Source: Mycobacterium sp. NBC_00419 (GTDB lineage: Bacteria > Actinomycetota > Actinomycetes > Mycobacteriales > Mycobacteriaceae). Taken from it: a stretch of DNA of 64,000 nt. Location of the stretch: positions 4,960,001-5,024,000 of the forward strand of contig NZ_CP107931.1 of NCBI RefSeq assembly GCF_036023875.1, written 5' to 3'. Made by a program: the position numbers and the translations under genes. This document shows, in pieces, positions 62,699 to 64,000 of the stretch; position 1 is the first letter of the stretch; every line of letters starts with the position of its first letter. Below the pieces are notes generated by a model. The model was not told the DNA's origin, did not search any database, and saw only the letters and a program-made list of their open reading frames with translations.

Positions 62699-64000
62699 CG
62701 GCGGATCCTCGTCGACAGGCGGACTGTGGTGCCATTGTTGTCGGGAAGGATATCCACGTCCTCCATCAACGCGCGCATGATCTGGATGCCCCGCCCGCGA
62801 TGAGAATTGGCCAGCGTCTGTTTCGGCTTCCACGAGCCGCTGTCGGTGATGGTCAGGTGCAGCCGGTCCACCTCTGAGGTCGCCTGCAGGGTGATGGTGC
62901 CGCCGTCGATGTGCCGGTAGCCGTGCTCGATCGCGTTGGTGACGGCTTCCCCCGCGGCGACGAGGACATCCTGAGCCTGATCATGGTCGATACCGGCGGC
63001 ACTGAGCCAGCTGCGCAGCGCGACCCGCGCCGGCGCCAGGTGGCTGGCATCGGCCGGGATGCGAAAATTCAGTGGTGCGGGGTGGCGGTAGAGCAGCAGG
63101 GCGACGTCGTCCTGGTAGCCGCCGGCCGGCGCCAGTTTCGACATCACCTGGTCGGCGAGCGAATCGAGGTCCAGCGCATTGTCGTCGCGGATGAGTTCGG
63201 CGGCACTGATGATTCCGTCGTCGAGCGAACGTCGCCGCCGCTCGACCAGGCCGTCGGTGTAGAGCAGCAGCGTGGCCTGTGCGGGCACCGTCACCTTCGC
63301 CTGCGGGCGCTCGGGTTGGGGCCTGATGCCCAGCGATATCGAGTGCCCACCCTCGAGAAGGGTTGTGTTGCCGTCGATGTCGACCAGGATCGGTGGCGGA
63401 TGCCCTGCGCTGGAGTAGATCAGCTCCCCGGTCTCGGGGTCGAGGACGGCGCAGAACGCGGTGGTGCACTGAGCGCCGGGCAGCCGAGCGGCGAAGCGGT
63501 CCAACCCGACCAACGTGGCTGCGGGACTGGCCTGTTCGAGCAGCAGTGCCCGGCAGGCACTGCGCAGCTGGCCCATCACGGTAGCGGCGGTCAGGTCATG
63601 GCCGACGCAGTCGCCCACCACCAGGGCGATGCGCCCGTCCTCCAGATCGACGACGTCATACCAGTCACCGCCGACCTGCAGCGGGTGCGACGCAGGCTGG
63701 TAGCGCACGGCGAAGCCTGCGGGTAGGCGAGCCGGACCGAGGATCGAATGCTGAAGCGCCAGAGCGGTTTCACGCTGTTGGTCGACCTGGTGAACGCGCT
63801 GTAGCCCCTGACCGAGTCGGCCGGCGAGCACGCTGAGCAGGGTTTGGTCCTCGGCGATGAACGGCCGCTGCTCGGGGAGGTCGATCCACACCACGAGGAT
63901 GCCCTGCGGGTGCTGCAGGGCGATCCCCACCGAACCGGCAGAGGTCGTGTCGGCGGTGAGCAGGTCCCCGCTGCCGGCCAGGGCTCTGATCTGGGCGCGG
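62695..64000 (-). CDS. SpoIIE-type PP2C phosphatase fused to HATPase_c anti-sigma kinase, 5' end missing
   Basis: The minus-strand frame runs open to the window edge, so the N-terminus is missing; a GTG at 63930 is probably internal. Visible parts in order: the end of a GAF-like sensor ('VWIDLPEQRPFIAEDQTLLSVLAGRLGQGL'), a PP2C/SpoIIE phosphatase ('QPASHPLQVGGDWYDVVDLEDGRIALVVGDCVGHDLTAA' and 'LLLYTDGLVERRR', 'GYQDDVALLLYR' with the metal Asp residues), and a C-terminal HATPase_c domain ('DVLVAAGEAVTNAIEHGYRH' with the N-box, 'DSGSWKPKQ', 'RGRGIQIMRALMEDV' as G-box). It resembles the fused Rv1364c regulator. The ATGA overlap with the STAS gene shows they work as one partner-switch module. Confidence 0.9.
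   Translation of the reverse strand, partial: RAQIRALAGSGDLLTADTTSAGSVGIALQHPQGILVVWIDLPEQRPFIAEDQTLLSVLAGRLGQGLQRVHQVDQQRETALALQHSILGPARLPAGFAVRYQPASHPLQVGGDWYDVVDLEDGRIALVVGDCVGHDLTAATVMGQLRSACRALLLEQASPAATLVGLDRFAARLPGAQCTTAFCAVLDPETGELIYSSAGHPPPILVDIDGNTTLLEGGHSISLGIRPQPERPQAKVTVPAQATLLLYTDGLVERRRRSLDDGIISAAELIRDDNALDLDSLADQVMSKLAPAGGYQDDVALLLYRHPAPLNFRIPADASHLAPARVALRSWLSAAGIDHDQAQDVLVAAGEAVTNAIEHGYRHIDGGTITLQATSEVDRLHLTITDSGSWKPKQTLANSHRGRGIQIMRALMEDVDILPDNNGTTVRLSTRIRR

Overview
This is a GC-rich actinobacterial chromosome segment, almost certainly from a Mycobacterium/Mycolicibacterium. The evidence is gene content and order: miaA-dapF-hflX, fadE20, lexA/chiZ, nrdR, sthA, ideR-sigB, sigA-ppgK/suhB, cei, dut, the two-gene TrkA unit, dxs, hemE-hemY-chdC, msrB, aftC and a ribD-like gene. 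From memory this follows the M. tuberculosis block Rv2731 to Rv2670c, read in the opposite direction. All orthology statements are recall plus reading of the translated proteins; no database search was run. Likely additions to that backbone, several of them more typical of environmental species, are a molybdopterin oxidoreductase and an exported nucleosidase-like protein (5.8-9.3 kb), a lipoprotein trypsin-like protease (17.8 kb), an NhaA antiporter (39 kb) and four tandem GGDEF-EAL genes (47.6-57.2 kb).

Layout. 1-5.8 kb: DUF349 fragment, EamA transporter, then the tightly packed miaA-dapF-hflX tRNA/lysine/GTPase group. 5.8-12.9 kb: accessory oxidoreductase and nucleosidase, fadE20 behind a palindromic operator, and an LGFP-repeat membrane protein. 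12.9-16.7 kb: lexA and divergent chiZ sharing SOS boxes, nrdR, a PhzF-like protein and an alpha/beta hydrolase. 16.7-31 kb: PAC2 protein, protease, sthA, ideR, sigB, sigA, ppgK, suhB, cei and small DUF proteins. 31-47.5 kb: dut, potassium-transport regulators, APC permease, TRAM methyltransferase, nhaA, dxs, RNase D-like protein and the late heme genes. 47.6-57.2 kb: the GGDEF-EAL array. 57.2-64 kb: msrB, aftC, a TAP-like lipoprotein, a ribD-like reductase, zapE and a SpoIIE/STAS partner-switch pair running off the end.

The most unusual feature is the array. Four consecutive genes on one strand each encode a multi-pass membrane sensor followed by GGDEF and EAL domains, all inserted between chdC and msrB. 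The copies differ in ways that predict different activities: the second has a damaged EAL site, and the fourth lacks the GGDEF inhibitory site and has a diverged sensor. Genes 3 and 4 both end inside the same 32-bp sequence, which is the 3' end of msrB. A truncated msrB tail therefore lies between them, a scar of the duplication that made the array longer.

Regulatory signals legible in the DNA include SOS boxes at lexA/chiZ, a SigE/SigH-type promoter at sigB, a CRP-like box at cei/DUF4193, a TetR-like palindrome at fadE20, and a sigA leader hairpin whose stem borders the ribosome-binding site. About nine genes have a TANNNT box only 6-8 nt before the start codon, as expected for leaderless mRNAs. 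No tRNA, rRNA, insertion sequence, CRISPR array or prophage was seen, and no gap between genes exceeds about 300 bp.
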